From Natronospirillum operosum (lineage in GTDB: Bacteria > Pseudomonadota > Gammaproteobacteria > Pseudomonadales > Natronospirillaceae), in assembly GCF_004768465.1 (NCBI RefSeq), contig NZ_SRMF01000007.1, forward strand, positions 48,399-112,398: a DNA stretch of 64,000 nucleotides, written 5' to 3'. The notes beneath the pieces are model-generated. The model was not told the origin of the DNA, searched no databases, and saw nothing but the letters and a program-made list of their open reading frames with translations. Positions within the stretch are counted from its first letter, which is position 1. The number at the start of each line of letters is the position of its first letter. The translations under genes were made by a program, and so were the position numbers. Shown here piece after piece: positions 16,447 through 24,674 of the stretch.

Positions 16447-16809
16447 TTAGCTCACCATTCGGGAGAGCCTGTAGCTCTCCCCGTCCTCTGCGATGATCCG
16501 GACGGAGCCAGCGGCGGCCAACGTCATAAGTTCTTCCAGCGACACCCTGGCAGACGACAGATCTACCGTTCGCTGCGGCAGGTCATGGGTGTCGATGGGT
16601 TGGCGTTTGTGAGGTTCGGCAATGATTTCCTTGTTGGAAATGTCGACCTGTCCGGCCATCAGCAAACGCATGTCCTGAATCAGATGGGCAGCCAACTGGT
16701 CATCGGAAATATCATCGCCGGGAATATCGAGGCGAAAATCCTGTGCAGAGAGACTGCCCCCATTGGTGAAGTGGACTGTGAAGTCAAATTTGACTCGCTT
16801 GTCGGCCAT
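16447..16809 (-). CDS. Conserved hypothetical protein (120 aa)
   Basis: I do not recognise this protein. It is soluble and acidic, with an N-terminal strand-rich segment (VKFDFTVHFTNGGSLSAQDFRLDIPGDD), a helical segment (DQLAAHLIQDMRLLM) and a later EIIAEPHKR word followed by SVRIIAEDGESYRL. The codon use and a strong GGAGGCACGC site before ATG 16809 support a real gene. It lies 48 bp downstream of a RibD-like reductase gene in the same direction and may be co-transcribed with it. Confidence 0.65.
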   Translation of the reverse strand: MADKRVKFDFTVHFTNGGSLSAQDFRLDIPGDDISDDQLAAHLIQDMRLLMAGQVDISNKEIIAEPHKRQPIDTHDLPQRTVDLSSARVSLEELMTLAAAGSVRIIAEDGESYRLSRMVS

Positions 16810-16857
16810 GCGTGCCTCCTTGGGTTCTGTTCACGGGTCTGATACCAATGACTGCTG

Positions 16858-17436
16858 TTACCCGTCTGACGCAGCCTCTGCTCCGGCCGGGCGATAGCGG
16901 ATCTGAACGACACCGGACGGGAAGGTTGTCGTGGCAACAAGTTCCAGCGGGACGGTAACCAGTTCGTCAAAGATTCTGGGGCCGGTTGACCACAGGCAGG
17001 GGTTTACTGCGAACCTGAATTCGTCGACGAGCCCCTGGGCGACAAGGTTGCGAGCCAGTTCACCGGCTCCTGTTACCACCAGGTTGCCTTGATGCTTTGC
17101 CTTGAGATTGCCAATGCTGGCCGCCAGGTCGCCTTCAAGGAGGGTGGCGTTCCAGGTCAGCGGGTCGTTCAGTGTATTGGACGCGACGTACTTCTGCATG
17201 CTGTTCATGCGGTGCGCGTACGCCTCGTAGCCTGGAACAGAGGCCAGTTGCGGCCACACTGCAGCCAGGCCTTCGTAGGTCTTGCGCCCGATCACCATCG
17301 CATCGGCTGCCTCCCACATCTCAAGTGATGCCTGAACCCATCCCGGATCCATGGTCAGCCACCCATTTGGGGTGGGTTCGGGTGCCTCAAATGCGCCATT
17401 GACGGTGACGGACGCGACAAAAATCAATTGCCCCAT
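16858..17436 (-). CDS. Dihydrofolate reductase-like / RibD C-terminal domain protein (copy 1)
   Basis: A 192-residue member of the bacterial bifunctional deaminase-reductase C-terminal family. Visible features are LIFVASVTVNGAFE at the start, AMVIGRKTYEGLAAVWP near residue 55, NLVVTGAGELARNLVAQGLVDEFRF and PRIFDELV. The family reduces small heterocyclic or carbonyl substrates with NADPH, and most stand-alone members have no assigned substrate. ATG at 17436 has a GGAGGT site. Related genes are at 22923 and 56756. Confidence 0.87.
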   Translation of the reverse strand: MGQLIFVASVTVNGAFEAPEPTPNGWLTMDPGWVQASLEMWEAADAMVIGRKTYEGLAAVWPQLASVPGYEAYAHRMNSMQKYVASNTLNDPLTWNATLLEGDLAASIGNLKAKHQGNLVVTGAGELARNLVAQGLVDEFRFAVNPCLWSTGPRIFDELVTVPLELVATTTFPSGVVQIRYRPAGAEAASDG

Positions 17437-17514
17437 GATTGGACCTCCAGTTGAAATAATAGTGCCGGTAAGTCGCATGGTTGTCGAATGAGGATAATCG
17501 ATTTCGACACCGAA

Positions 17515-17748
17515 CTAGTATCGGCGACCGATATCACTCAGATCATCCCGATAATGCGCCATCACGGAGCGCTCGGATTGCCCGTCTATTCCGGAGCGAT
17601 CCAGCCCGATATCACGCAGTTGTCGGTCTGACAGACTGGAGACGTCTGGTTGCGTCAGTTGCTTGCGAAGATAATGCACCAAGCTGATCCAGAGGCGGGA
17701 CAGCAGCTTGAAAGCGTCAGGCTTTCCAGAACGGTTTAGTTGCTTCAC
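17515..17748 (-). CDS. DUF1127 protein, cassette 1 second gene
   Basis: A 77-residue basic protein with the DUF1127 core LSRLWISLVHYLRKQLTQPDVSSLSDRQLRDIGLDRSGID. It starts with GTG at 17748 after an AGGAGACC site and overlaps the preceding gene by 32 bases, so the two are translated from one message. Its paralogue at 24441-24674 has exactly the same length. The C-terminal extension after DIGL (SVMAHYRDDLSDIGRRY) is shared with the paralogue (SIMPHHRDDLRDIDIWR). Confidence 0.85.
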   Translation of the reverse strand: MKQLNRSGKPDAFKLLSRLWISLVHYLRKQLTQPDVSSLSDRQLRDIGLDRSGIDGQSERSVMAHYRDDLSDIGRRY

Positions 17749-17926
17749 GCAGCAGGTCTCCTGTAGTCAGGCCCGTATCCTGTTCGGTGCGGGCTATATC
17801 CATTTCCTGCAGCTCCGTGCGCAAACGTGAACGAATGTTGTGGCGCCGGTGCCATTCCCTGATAGTGGCTCTGACACACCCTGTAAAAGACTCGGCGGCA
17901 GAGGTGGTGTTCTGTTTGGTGACCAT
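17717..17926 (-). CDS. DUF1127-associated small protein, cassette 1 first gene
   Basis: A 69-residue basic protein. Its core (REWHRRHNIRSRLRTELQEM, then DIARTEQD) is nearly identical to that of the 73-residue protein encoded at 24643-24864. It is a divergent DUF1127-like helix pair with an Arg-rich start, so RNA binding is a reasonable guess. ATG at 17926 has an AGGAGCG site. It is the first gene of a two-gene cassette and faces a MocR regulator across 236 bp. Confidence 0.82.
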   Translation of the reverse strand: MVTKQNTTSAAESFTGCVRATIREWHRRHNIRSRLRTELQEMDIARTEQDTGLTTGDLLREATKPFWKA

Positions 17927-17984
17927 GGTGACGCTCCTGTCATCCGGTGTGGATAGGAGCTGTTATGCTAGTTCCTGGTCAGTT

Positions 17985-18161
17985 GGCAAAACAGATTCAG
18001 AAAATGGCAATTATTGCGGTACAGATGGCTGTCACTGGCCGACTGTTATGGTCATAATGTGCTCAACTGTGCCGGTTCATCAGCCGGGTGCACTGTTAAC
18101 CTGTGCTGTCAGAACTGGCATAACAGATTGAATGAGCGCTAATCGAGGCATTACAGATTGA
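17985..18161. promoter_or_regulatory. Direct repeats upstream of the MocR gene
   Basis: GGCATAACAGATTGA at 18117-18131 and GGCATTACAGATTGA at 18147-18161 are 14/15 identical and begin exactly 30 bp apart. A third, weaker copy (GGCAAAACAGATTCA) lies at 17985-17999 near the divergent DUF1127 start. MocR proteins commonly bind direct repeats, and three helical turns of spacing would suit a dimer. The copy at 18147 abuts the MocR start codon, which favours autorepression. Confidence 0.65.
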
Positions 18162-18162
18162 T

Positions 18163-19635
18163 ATGACAGTGACCGAGTCAGTGCTCTATGAGGGCCTTGC
18201 CGAGCGGGTACAACAGCAAATTCAGCAGGGGCTGTTTCAGCCCGGTGAACGCCTGCCGTCTGTACGCAAGCTGGCCGAGCGTGAATCGGTCAGCGTGTCG
18301 ACCGTGCTCGCCGCCTATGAACGGCTGGAACGTCTGCGGCTGATCGAGGCGCGCCCCAAGTCGGGTTATTTTGTGCTGCACCAGGCGCGTGAACAGCTCT
18401 CGGAGCCGTCCATCTGCAGCCCGCCGGCGCGGCCGGTACCGGCGCATATCAGCCCGCTGATGATGGATCTGATCGATACCCGCAAACGTGGTCGCCTTAA
18501 TTTCAGCACCGCCATGCCGGCTCAGGACACGAACATTGGCAGAACACTGAGACGCACCTTCGCCCGCCTGTCCCGGGAGGGCAAATTCCTGCACAACGGC
18601 GGCTACGGGGCACTGGATGGTGCAGAACCCCTGCGCAGGCAGATTGCGCTGCGGTCGCTGGATGCCGGGCTGACGGTGTCTGCCGATGATATCATTGTGA
18701 CAGTGGGTTGCCAGAATGCCATCTCGCTGGCGCTCAGGGTGGCCACCAGACCCGGCGATGTGGTGGCCGTGGAGTCGCCCTGCTATCTGGGCTTCCTGCA
18801 GATGATAGAGGCCTATGGCCTGAAGGCCATAGAGATACCGTCGCACCCTTCGGATGGCCTCAGTCTGGAAGCGCTGCAGCTGGCGCTGGAGCAGTGGCCG
18901 ATCAGGACCCTGATCAGCGTGCCCAGTTTCTCCAATCCGCTGGGCAGTTGCATGCCCACGGCCAAGCGGCGTGCTCTGGTCGACCTGCTGGGAAAATATG
19001 ATCTGACCATGATCGAGGACGACATCTACGGCGAAATGTCATTCTTTACCGGCCAGCGGCCCACGGCGGTAAAGGCCTTTGATCGTGATGGCCGCGTCAT
19101 GCTCTGCTCGTCGCTGTCCAAGTCCATTGATCCGCAACTGCGGGTGGGCTGGATCATGCCCGGACGGCACTACAACGAAGTGCTGCACCAGAAGTACATC
19201 ACCACCCTGTCATTGCCGGAGCTGCCACAGCTGGCAGCCGCCGAACTGATGGCGGGGGGCCAGTATGACCGCCACCTGCGCCATTGCCGTGAACTTTACT
19301 GCAGTCGGCTGGCAGAGCTGACCGACCTGGTGGCAGAACACTTTCCCCCGGAAACGAAGGCCGCCCGCCCCCAGGGTGGCATCGGCCTGTGGCTGGAACT
19401 GCCGCGCCATGTGGACGCCACCCGACTTTACTACCGGGCCCGCGAGCATGACTTTGCCTTCTCGCCGGGGGAGCTCTTTGCCGTCGACAACCGCTACCAG
19501 CACTGTCTGCGCATCATCTTTGCCCAGCCCTGGACCGACGAACGCAAACAGGCCATTGCCCAGCTCGGTGCCTGGGTGAAGGAAGCCATTGCCGTGCCAC
19601 CGGTGAGCCAGCGGCTGCCTTCGGAGGTGTCGTGA
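18163..19635 (+). CDS. MocR-type regulator (GntR helix-turn-helix fused to aminotransferase domain)
   Basis: A 490-residue fusion. Residues 1-75 are a GntR winged helix (YEGLAERVQQQIQQGLFQPGERLPSVRKLAERESVSVSTVL). Residues 110-480 are a class I aminotransferase fold with NGGYGALDG, VPSFSNPLGS, IEDDIYGEM and SSLSKSIDPQLRVGW; the last contains the PLP-binding lysine context. Such proteins use PLP to sense vitamin B6 or amino compounds. The AraC gene starts at its stop codon, with a LysE exporter after that, so an amine or amino-acid response is likely. Its divergent neighbours are the DUF1127 genes. Confidence 0.93.
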   Translation: MTVTESVLYEGLAERVQQQIQQGLFQPGERLPSVRKLAERESVSVSTVLAAYERLERLRLIEARPKSGYFVLHQAREQLSEPSICSPPARPVPAHISPLMMDLIDTRKRGRLNFSTAMPAQDTNIGRTLRRTFARLSREGKFLHNGGYGALDGAEPLRRQIALRSLDAGLTVSADDIIVTVGCQNAISLALRVATRPGDVVAVESPCYLGFLQMIEAYGLKAIEIPSHPSDGLSLEALQLALEQWPIRTLISVPSFSNPLGSCMPTAKRRALVDLLGKYDLTMIEDDIYGEMSFFTGQRPTAVKAFDRDGRVMLCSSLSKSIDPQLRVGWIMPGRHYNEVLHQKYITTLSLPELPQLAAAELMAGGQYDRHLRHCRELYCSRLAELTDLVAEHFPPETKAARPQGGIGLWLELPRHVDATRLYYRAREHDFAFSPGELFAVDNRYQHCLRIIFAQPWTDERKQAIAQLGAWVKEAIAVPPVSQRLPSEVS

Positions 19636-20450
19636 TGGCTGCAGCCGGAACACACCAGGCCATAAGCCACTGTACCGGGTTGCCGGGCGTGCAGGCGTTG
19701 ACGCTGAGGTCTGATCACAGCTTTCCGCGCCACTCCCATGACCAGTATGGCGTGGGTTACATTGTTCGCGGCGCGCAGCGGTCATGGAGTGGTCGTGGCC
19801 AGGTGGAGGCCGTCGCCGGGGATCTGATTACCGTCAACCCGGGTGAAATGCATGATGGCAGTGCGCTGACGGACGGTGGTCGACAATGGCACATGATCTA
19901 TCTGGACCCGGACCGGTTTCCGGCTCAGTTGGCGCAGGAGGGCGCCTGTACCGAGGCAGAGCTGACCCGGCCGGTTTTCCGCCACGCTGCGTTGGCAGGG
20001 CAGTTTCGGGCGGCTTTCCGCGCCCTGGCGAACCCGGCATGTTCAACTGAAAGCAGGGAGGAGCAACTGGTGTTGCTGGTCTGCAGCCTGTTTGCGGAAC
20101 TGGGCGCGCAGCCTGCCAGGCGGGGCTGTGCGGCCCCCAACCTGAAGCCGGTGCTGGAATACCTGCATGATGCACCGGAGATGTCTGTATCGCTGGGGGA
20201 TCTGGCTCGCCAGGCAGATCTCAGCCGTTTTCAGCTGATCCGGGCGTTCAAGGCACAACTGGGCATTACGCCGCATGCCTATCTGTCCCAGTTGCGCGTC
20301 AATCAGGCCCGGCGTCTGATCAGCCAGGGCCTGCCAATCGCCGAGGCCGCCCTTGCCGCAGGCTTTTCGGACCAGAGCCATCTGAACCGGGTGTTCAGGA
20401 ACCAGTTCGGTATCACCCCGGGCCGCTGGCAGCGCGCTGCCACGGCCTGA
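19635..20450 (+). CDS. AraC family regulator, partner of LysE exporter
   Basis: A 271-residue AraC protein. The N-terminal cupin shows FPRHSHDQYGVGYIVRG and GDLITVNPGEMHDG. The C-terminal domain shows SLGDLARQADLSRFQLIRAFKAQLGITPHAYLSQLRV and PIAEAALAAGFSDQSHLNRVFRNQFGITPG. The ATG at 19635 overlaps the MocR stop (GTGATG), so the two regulators are co-translated. A LysE gene follows 76 bp later. This AraC-LysE layout is common for regulated amino-acid export. Confidence 0.9.
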   Translation: MAAAGTHQAISHCTGLPGVQALTLRSDHSFPRHSHDQYGVGYIVRGAQRSWSGRGQVEAVAGDLITVNPGEMHDGSALTDGGRQWHMIYLDPDRFPAQLAQEGACTEAELTRPVFRHAALAGQFRAAFRALANPACSTESREEQLVLLVCSLFAELGAQPARRGCAAPNLKPVLEYLHDAPEMSVSLGDLARQADLSRFQLIRAFKAQLGITPHAYLSQLRVNQARRLISQGLPIAEAALAAGFSDQSHLNRVFRNQFGITPGRWQRAATA

Positions 20451-20526
20451 GCGGCGCGCAATATCGTCCAATATTTCCCCGTGATGTCAGAGCATTCTGA
20501 TCGGATCCAATTGCAAGGAGCCGATC

Positions 20527-21141
20527 ATGTCTGCAGATTTTCTGGTGACGTCTCTGATCATCATCGCCACGCCGGGTACCGGCTCGCTCTACACGGTCGC
20601 TATCGGACTGGCGCAGGGACGTCTGGCCAGCTTCCATGCCGCACTCGGCTGTACCCTGGGTCTGCTGGTTCATATGGCGGTGGCCATTTCGGGGGCGGCG
20701 ACTGTTTTTCATACCAGCCCGCAGGCGTTTTCAGCGCTGGCGCTGCTGGGTGCAGCCTATATGCTGTATATGGCGGCCTCGATGCTGCGCAGCAACGGCC
20801 TGATGCCCGCAAACGGCCAGGCACCCGAGCGTCACGGCAGCCAGATCATTCGGCATGCCATTGTGATCAATCTGCTCAACCCCAAACTGTCGGTCTTCTT
20901 CCTGGCCTTTCTGCCGGCCTTTGTAACCGCTGCCGATGGCCCGGTGACGCTGCAGCTTATAGGGCTGAGCCTGTGGTTCATGGGGCTGACACTGCTTGTG
21001 TTTGCCCTCTATGGCTGGTTTGCGGCCCTGTTCAGCTCGGCCCTGATGCGTCGTCCCAGAGTACAGTTGGGCATGCGTCTGGGTTTTGCAGGCGCCTTTG
21101 TGGTGATTGCCGTTCAACTGGCAGCCAGTGCGTTGTCCTGA
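20527..21141 (+). CDS. LysE family translocator (copy 2)
   Basis: A 204-residue membrane protein with six predicted helices. It has the family words LIIIATPGTGSLYTVAIGLAQGR (a variant of the PGP motif) and NLLNPKLSVFFLAFLPAF. Strong ribosome site CAAGGAGCC before ATG 20527. It follows an AraC regulator in the same direction and probably exports the compound that the MocR/AraC pair senses. It converges with the kinase-like gene, 11 bp apart. Sequence differs clearly from the LysE gene at 12145. Confidence 0.9.
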   Translation: MSADFLVTSLIIIATPGTGSLYTVAIGLAQGRLASFHAALGCTLGLLVHMAVAISGAATVFHTSPQAFSALALLGAAYMLYMAASMLRSNGLMPANGQAPERHGSQIIRHAIVINLLNPKLSVFFLAFLPAFVTAADGPVTLQLIGLSLWFMGLTLLVFALYGWFAALFSSALMRRPRVQLGMRLGFAGAFVVIAVQLAASALS

Positions 21142-21152
21142 GCGCTTTCGGG

Positions 21153-21662
21153 CTATAGCTCCAGGCGACGCAGGAGTGTGGCGACGAGCTCTTCGGGTGG
21201 CGCCGAGACATCAAAGAGCTCGCCCAGCTCGCCGCCTGTGGCCTGCGACAGGATCTCCCGCTCTTCCGCGACCGTCTGCAGCTCGAACTCCGTCTCGTCG
21301 ATGGCCCGTACACCCTGGCGCCGCTCGATCCGCGCCAGGTTTTCTGCCCTGGGCAGGGTCAGGAGAAAGCAGCGCATATCGGCATCGGCGTCGACGTCCA
21401 GCAGCCGGGTACGCAGGTCGGCGAGTGCCTCGGGGGTGCACCACAGGTGATTGATCACAAAGTGGCGATAGCCAAAGCGCCGATGGTGCGCGACCAGCAG
21501 TGCGATTGTCGCATGCAAGTACTCTGTTTCATCGGCTGGGGGTGGGTTGGCGGCGACGAGATGGTCGCCATCCAGCATCACGCAGCTGTCGATGCTTTCC
21601 GAGAGCGCTTCGGCGAGCGTCGATTTGCCGATGCCGAGCGGGCCATTGAAGACAATGATCAT
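21153..21662 (-). CDS. P-loop NTPase, small-molecule kinase-like
   Basis: A 169-residue AAA_18-type protein. It begins directly with the Walker A strand MIIVFNGPLGIGKSTLAEAL, has LDGDHLVA near residue 35 and an LTLPRAENLARIERRQGVRA segment that resembles a lid with arginines. Fold and size fit kinases of the shikimate/gluconate/chloramphenicol-phosphotransferase type; the substrate is unknown. An upstream GTG at 21686 overlaps the AraC stop as GTGA, so an eight-residue longer start is possible. It is the last gene of a probable five-gene operon running left from 24321. Confidence 0.78.
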   Translation of the reverse strand: MIIVFNGPLGIGKSTLAEALSESIDSCVMLDGDHLVAANPPPADETEYLHATIALLVAHHRRFGYRHFVINHLWCTPEALADLRTRLLDVDADADMRCFLLTLPRAENLARIERRQGVRAIDETEFELQTVAEEREILSQATGGELGELFDVSAPPEELVATLLRRLEL

Positions 21663-21682
21663 GTGCAGTGAGTCCTTGTTGT

Positions 21683-22504
21683 TCACTTGTCCCGAGGGTT
21701 GGAATTGTTCTCTCTTTTTCTGTTTTTTGGCAAGCCCCGCAGCCCGTTTTTCAGGTAACCACCGGGCGAGTGCCCGGTGAACTCCCGAAAGCTGCGATTG
21801 AAATGGCTCTGATCCGCGTAACCCGCTTGCAGTGCAAGGTCCGTCAGGTCCTCTGCACCGCCGTGCTGAAGCTGCTGGAAAGATTGCTGGAACTGGCAGA
21901 GCCGCCTGAACCGGTTGGGGCTCAACCCGACATAGGTATTGAACAGTCGTTGCAGTCGGCGATCACTCACTGCGCAGAGGTCCTTTATTTCGCGCAGGGT
22001 GTCCTGCTCGGGGTGAGTCAGGATCATGTCGACGGCCTGACGGATGATCTCGCACAGCTCCCGGTTGCGGTGAATGCGCCGCAGCAGATAGCCCTCGACC
22101 AGTTCGCACAGGCCGGCTGCCGCGGCATCCGGTTTTGCTGCCAGGGCGCTCAGCGCAGCAGTCAACTGGTCGGCGGCGTCTGAATCGACTTCCGACAGCG
22201 AAACAGGTCCCTGCATCAGTCGGTCCACCGGCACCCCGAACACGGGAGCCGCCATGAATGGACGAAAGAAAACCGCAGCAAGCAGGCATTCGTTGCCATG
22301 AAGCTCGAAATCGCGAGGTGACAGGGTTTGGCTCTGCAGCCAGAACCGGCAACTGCCCCCTGCCTCACCCAGACAGACAAAGGCCGAAACCCCGGCCGGC
22401 AGCACCGGCCAGCCGGGCTCGCCTGACGACCGGTAGTGCCAGGTCAGCAGGGTGCTCAGGTAGGCCGCAGTACCCGAGCCTGGACGATGATAGCCATGGT
22501 CCAT
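21683..22504 (-). CDS. AraC family regulator (DUF6597-like N-terminus)
   Basis: A 273-residue regulator. The C-terminal helix-turn-helix pair is clear: LREIKDLCAVSDRRLQRLFNTYVGLSPNRFRRLCQFQQ and DLTDLALQAGYADQSHFNRSFREFTGHSPGGYL. The N-terminal half carries a CFWLQSQ/RDF-type sensor segment and lacks a cupin HxH motif, as in the group often found next to VOC or YdhR-like genes. It starts three bases after a small membrane-protein gene and overlaps the kinase frame, so it is inside a leftward operon. Effector unknown. Confidence 0.87.
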   Translation of the reverse strand: MDHGYHRPGSGTAAYLSTLLTWHYRSSGEPGWPVLPAGVSAFVCLGEAGGSCRFWLQSQTLSPRDFELHGNECLLAAVFFRPFMAAPVFGVPVDRLMQGPVSLSEVDSDAADQLTAALSALAAKPDAAAAGLCELVEGYLLRRIHRNRELCEIIRQAVDMILTHPEQDTLREIKDLCAVSDRRLQRLFNTYVGLSPNRFRRLCQFQQSFQQLQHGGAEDLTDLALQAGYADQSHFNRSFREFTGHSPGGYLKNGLRGLPKNRKRENNSNPRDK

Positions 22505-22507
22505 CTG

Positions 22508-22912
22508 TTATCCCCAGGCGTTCGCCTTTCGTCTGCGGTCGGCCAATACTCCGCCAAGCCACACGGATGGATAGATCAAGAGCATCAGCGTGACGGGAAA
22601 CCACAGGGGCGCCCGGTCAATCATGACGCTCATGCCGATCAGAGTGATCAGCATTCCGATGGTACCCAGAATCAGGCAATGCAGCATGGGTTTTTGCCGT
22701 GCGATCAGCGCTGTCAGATACGCGCCTGCTACCATGAACAGAGTACGGTAAAACAGCGCCACAACTATCATCCAGGTGACATGCAGCCCTTGGTCCGGCG
22801 GCGGGAACACGCCTGTACTTTCCAGCAGGATATCAATCAATGTGGCCGGTATCGCAGTCACCAACAGCCCGCCCACGACTGCACCAATCGAACGAGAAAC
22901 TGTGCGTATCAT
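22508..22912 (-). CDS. Small four-helix integral membrane protein
   Basis: A 134-residue inner-membrane protein with four hydrophobic segments: IGAVVGGLLVTAIPATLIDILL, MIVVALFYRTLFMVAGAYLTALIA, LHCLILGTIGMLITLIGMSVM and FPVTLMLLIYPSVWLGGVLA. It has a short basic C-terminus. ATG at 22912 follows AGGAGCTTG. It sits 10 bp after a RibD-like gene and 3 bp before an AraC gene in the same direction. I do not recognise the family well; small proteins of this shape are common and uncharacterised. Confidence 0.72.
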   Translation of the reverse strand: MIRTVSRSIGAVVGGLLVTAIPATLIDILLESTGVFPPPDQGLHVTWMIVVALFYRTLFMVAGAYLTALIARQKPMLHCLILGTIGMLITLIGMSVMIDRAPLWFPVTLMLLIYPSVWLGGVLADRRRKANAWG

Positions 22913-22922
22913 GAACAAGCTC

Positions 22923-23489
22923 CTACGCCGATCGCGGTCGATAACACAGGCGAAGCATCCCGTGTTCAAAGCGGTGCGTTTCGGTCAGCTCCATCCATTG
23001 CGGTGCGTCAAACAGACGATGGCCCTCCCCGAGAACGCACGGGCACAGGCGAACCTGTATTTCATCGACCAGGCCGGCATTCAACAGACGCTGGGCTACC
23101 GATACACTGCCCCATACAAGGATCGACGCGCCGGTGCCTTGCTTCAGCTCACTAGCTGCCGCAACGGGGTCGGCGACCAATGTGGCTGCAGGAAAACTGC
23201 CCCAGGGGGCCCGTTCCAGCCTGTTGGAGACCACGACCTTTTGCAGTGCATTCAGCTTTTCTGCGAATCTGGCCTCCGCGCCGCCAGCATGGGGCCAGTA
23301 CGCCTCGAGCAGCTTGTAGGTTTTGGCGCCGAGCAACAAGGTGTCCACCGAGTCGAGCGAAGCTTCGGCATCTTCGATGTAGGTGCGATCACCAAGGGCC
23401 GCGTACTCGGCAATAAACCCGACACCGCCTTCCTTGTCGGCGATGTACCCATCCAGAGACATATAGTGCTGCAGAATCAGTTTACGCAT
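22923..23489 (-). CDS. Dihydrofolate reductase-like / RibD C-terminal domain protein (copy 2)
   Basis: This 188-residue protein starts MRKLILQHYMSLDGYIADKEGG, the usual opening of the family. It has DTLLLGAKTYKLLEAYWP, SILVWGSVSVAQRLLNAGLVDEIQV and PCVLGEGHRLFD. NADPH-dependent reduction of an unknown small molecule is expected. Its start lies eight bases inside the VOC gene, so the two are translationally coupled. It is only distantly similar to the copies at 16858 and 56756. Confidence 0.88.
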   Translation of the reverse strand: MRKLILQHYMSLDGYIADKEGGVGFIAEYAALGDRTYIEDAEASLDSVDTLLLGAKTYKLLEAYWPHAGGAEARFAEKLNALQKVVVSNRLERAPWGSFPAATLVADPVAAASELKQGTGASILVWGSVSVAQRLLNAGLVDEIQVRLCPCVLGEGHRLFDAPQWMELTETHRFEHGMLRLCYRPRSA

Positions 23490-24321
23490 AGCCCTTCCCC
23501 GCTCTGATCAGTTGTTCGATGTTGATTTTCTTCATCTCCATCAGCGCTTCGGAGGCTTTCTGTGCAGTATCATGGTCACTGAGAATTTCCGGCAGGATGG
23601 AGGGCAGAATCTGCCAGGCAACCCCGAAGCGGTCCCGTAGCCAGCCGCACATCTGTTCCTGGCCCCCGGTGCTCAGGGTTCGCCAGTACCGATCGATTTC
23701 TTCCTGGGTTTCGCAGTAGACCGTCAGTGAAACGCCTTCATCAAAGTCGAACGTTTTGGGGCCGGGCAGTTCCATCAGCAGGCATTGCTGTCCCTTTCGC
23801 TCGAGAGCGGCGTAGCGCTGTGCACCGTTGCTGTCACCCGGCCTGATCCGGGGAAACAGGCAGGCGTAAAGCTCCAGTGCCTCGTCCATCCGGTCACGCT
23901 GGTCACCACCGAAGTGCAGCACCGGCACTATGCGTTGCGCTTCTCGGGCACTGGCATCAACAAGGAGATACCAGGCCACGCCCCAGCGATCCTGAACCCA
24001 GACGCTGTCCTGGGGCCAGAAGACGTCCGCGCGCTCGGACAGGACTTGTCCCCCGGCTGCCAGGCCCGCTGTCAGCCTTTGCTGTTCTTCCTCGTCGCTG
24101 CAGACATAGCGAAAACTGATGGACGGGTTGGGGCTGTACTGCGGCCCGCCGTTCAGGCTCACAAAGGGCTGGCCGGCAATCTCGAAATCCACGGCCACCG
24201 GGGTGGCCGCGACAATACGCGCGTCTGGAAACAGGTCGCAGTAGAAACGGGCGGCGTCTTCACCATCGCCGTCAAACCAGAGACAGGGCGTGATGGGTTT
24301 GGTTTCTGCGTTGTCGTTCAT
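23482..24321 (-). CDS. Two-domain VOC protein (PhnB-like)
   Basis: A 279-residue protein of two tandem glyoxalase/VOC domains of the PhnB (3-demethylubiquinone methyltransferase-like) type. Domain 1 (about 8-135) has ITPCLWFDGDGEDAARFYCDLFPDA and QPFVSLNGGPQY. Domain 2 (about 140-265) repeats this as IVPVLHFGGDQRD and ends with MCGWLRDRFGVAWQILP. The C-terminal AQKASEALMEMKKINIEQL tail is typical of the family. Metal or substrate is unknown; relatives may act on halogenated or aromatic compounds. It is the first gene of the leftward operon. Confidence 0.88.
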   Translation of the reverse strand: MNDNAETKPITPCLWFDGDGEDAARFYCDLFPDARIVAATPVAVDFEIAGQPFVSLNGGPQYSPNPSISFRYVCSDEEEQQRLTAGLAAGGQVLSERADVFWPQDSVWVQDRWGVAWYLLVDASAREAQRIVPVLHFGGDQRDRMDEALELYACLFPRIRPGDSNGAQRYAALERKGQQCLLMELPGPKTFDFDEGVSLTVYCETQEEIDRYWRTLSTGGQEQMCGWLRDRFGVAWQILPSILPEILSDHDTAQKASEALMEMKKINIEQLIRAGKGYA

Positions 24322-24440
24322 GCTGATCTCCTCTCGCGATGACTTCCCCGCCGAATTTACTCCAGTGCATTGCGCAACTATTGAACAAAAACGACGCCAG
24401 GGGAACAGGCGAGAGTGCTTCCTTCACTGCATGCGTGCGG

Positions 24441-24674
24441 CTAGCGCCAAATATCGATATCCCTCAGGTCATCTCTGTGATGGGGCATTATGGAGGGGTC
24501 GGACAGCCCGTCGACCCCGGCGCGATCCAGCCCGATATCGCGCAACAACCTGTCTGAAAGCCCTGAGACGTCTGGCCGCCTCTGCCGGTTGCGACGGTAA
24601 CGAACCAGGCTGACCCACAAACGGCGCAGCAGGGTGGAGGCGTCAGGCTTTCCAGAATGGCTTGGTCGCTTCAT
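24441..24674 (-). CDS. DUF1127 protein, cassette 2 second gene
   Basis: A 77-residue basic protein with LLRRLWVSLVRYRRNRQRRPDVSGLSDRLLRDIGLDRAGVDG, matching the cassette 1 protein at 17515-17748 position for position. It overlaps its upstream partner by 32 bases, the same overlap as in cassette 1. ATG at 24674 is used rather than the cassette 1 GTG. The conserved overlap shows that the two cassettes descend from one two-gene unit. Confidence 0.85.
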   Translation of the reverse strand: MKRPSHSGKPDASTLLRRLWVSLVRYRRNRQRRPDVSGLSDRLLRDIGLDRAGVDGLSDPSIMPHHRDDLRDIDIWR

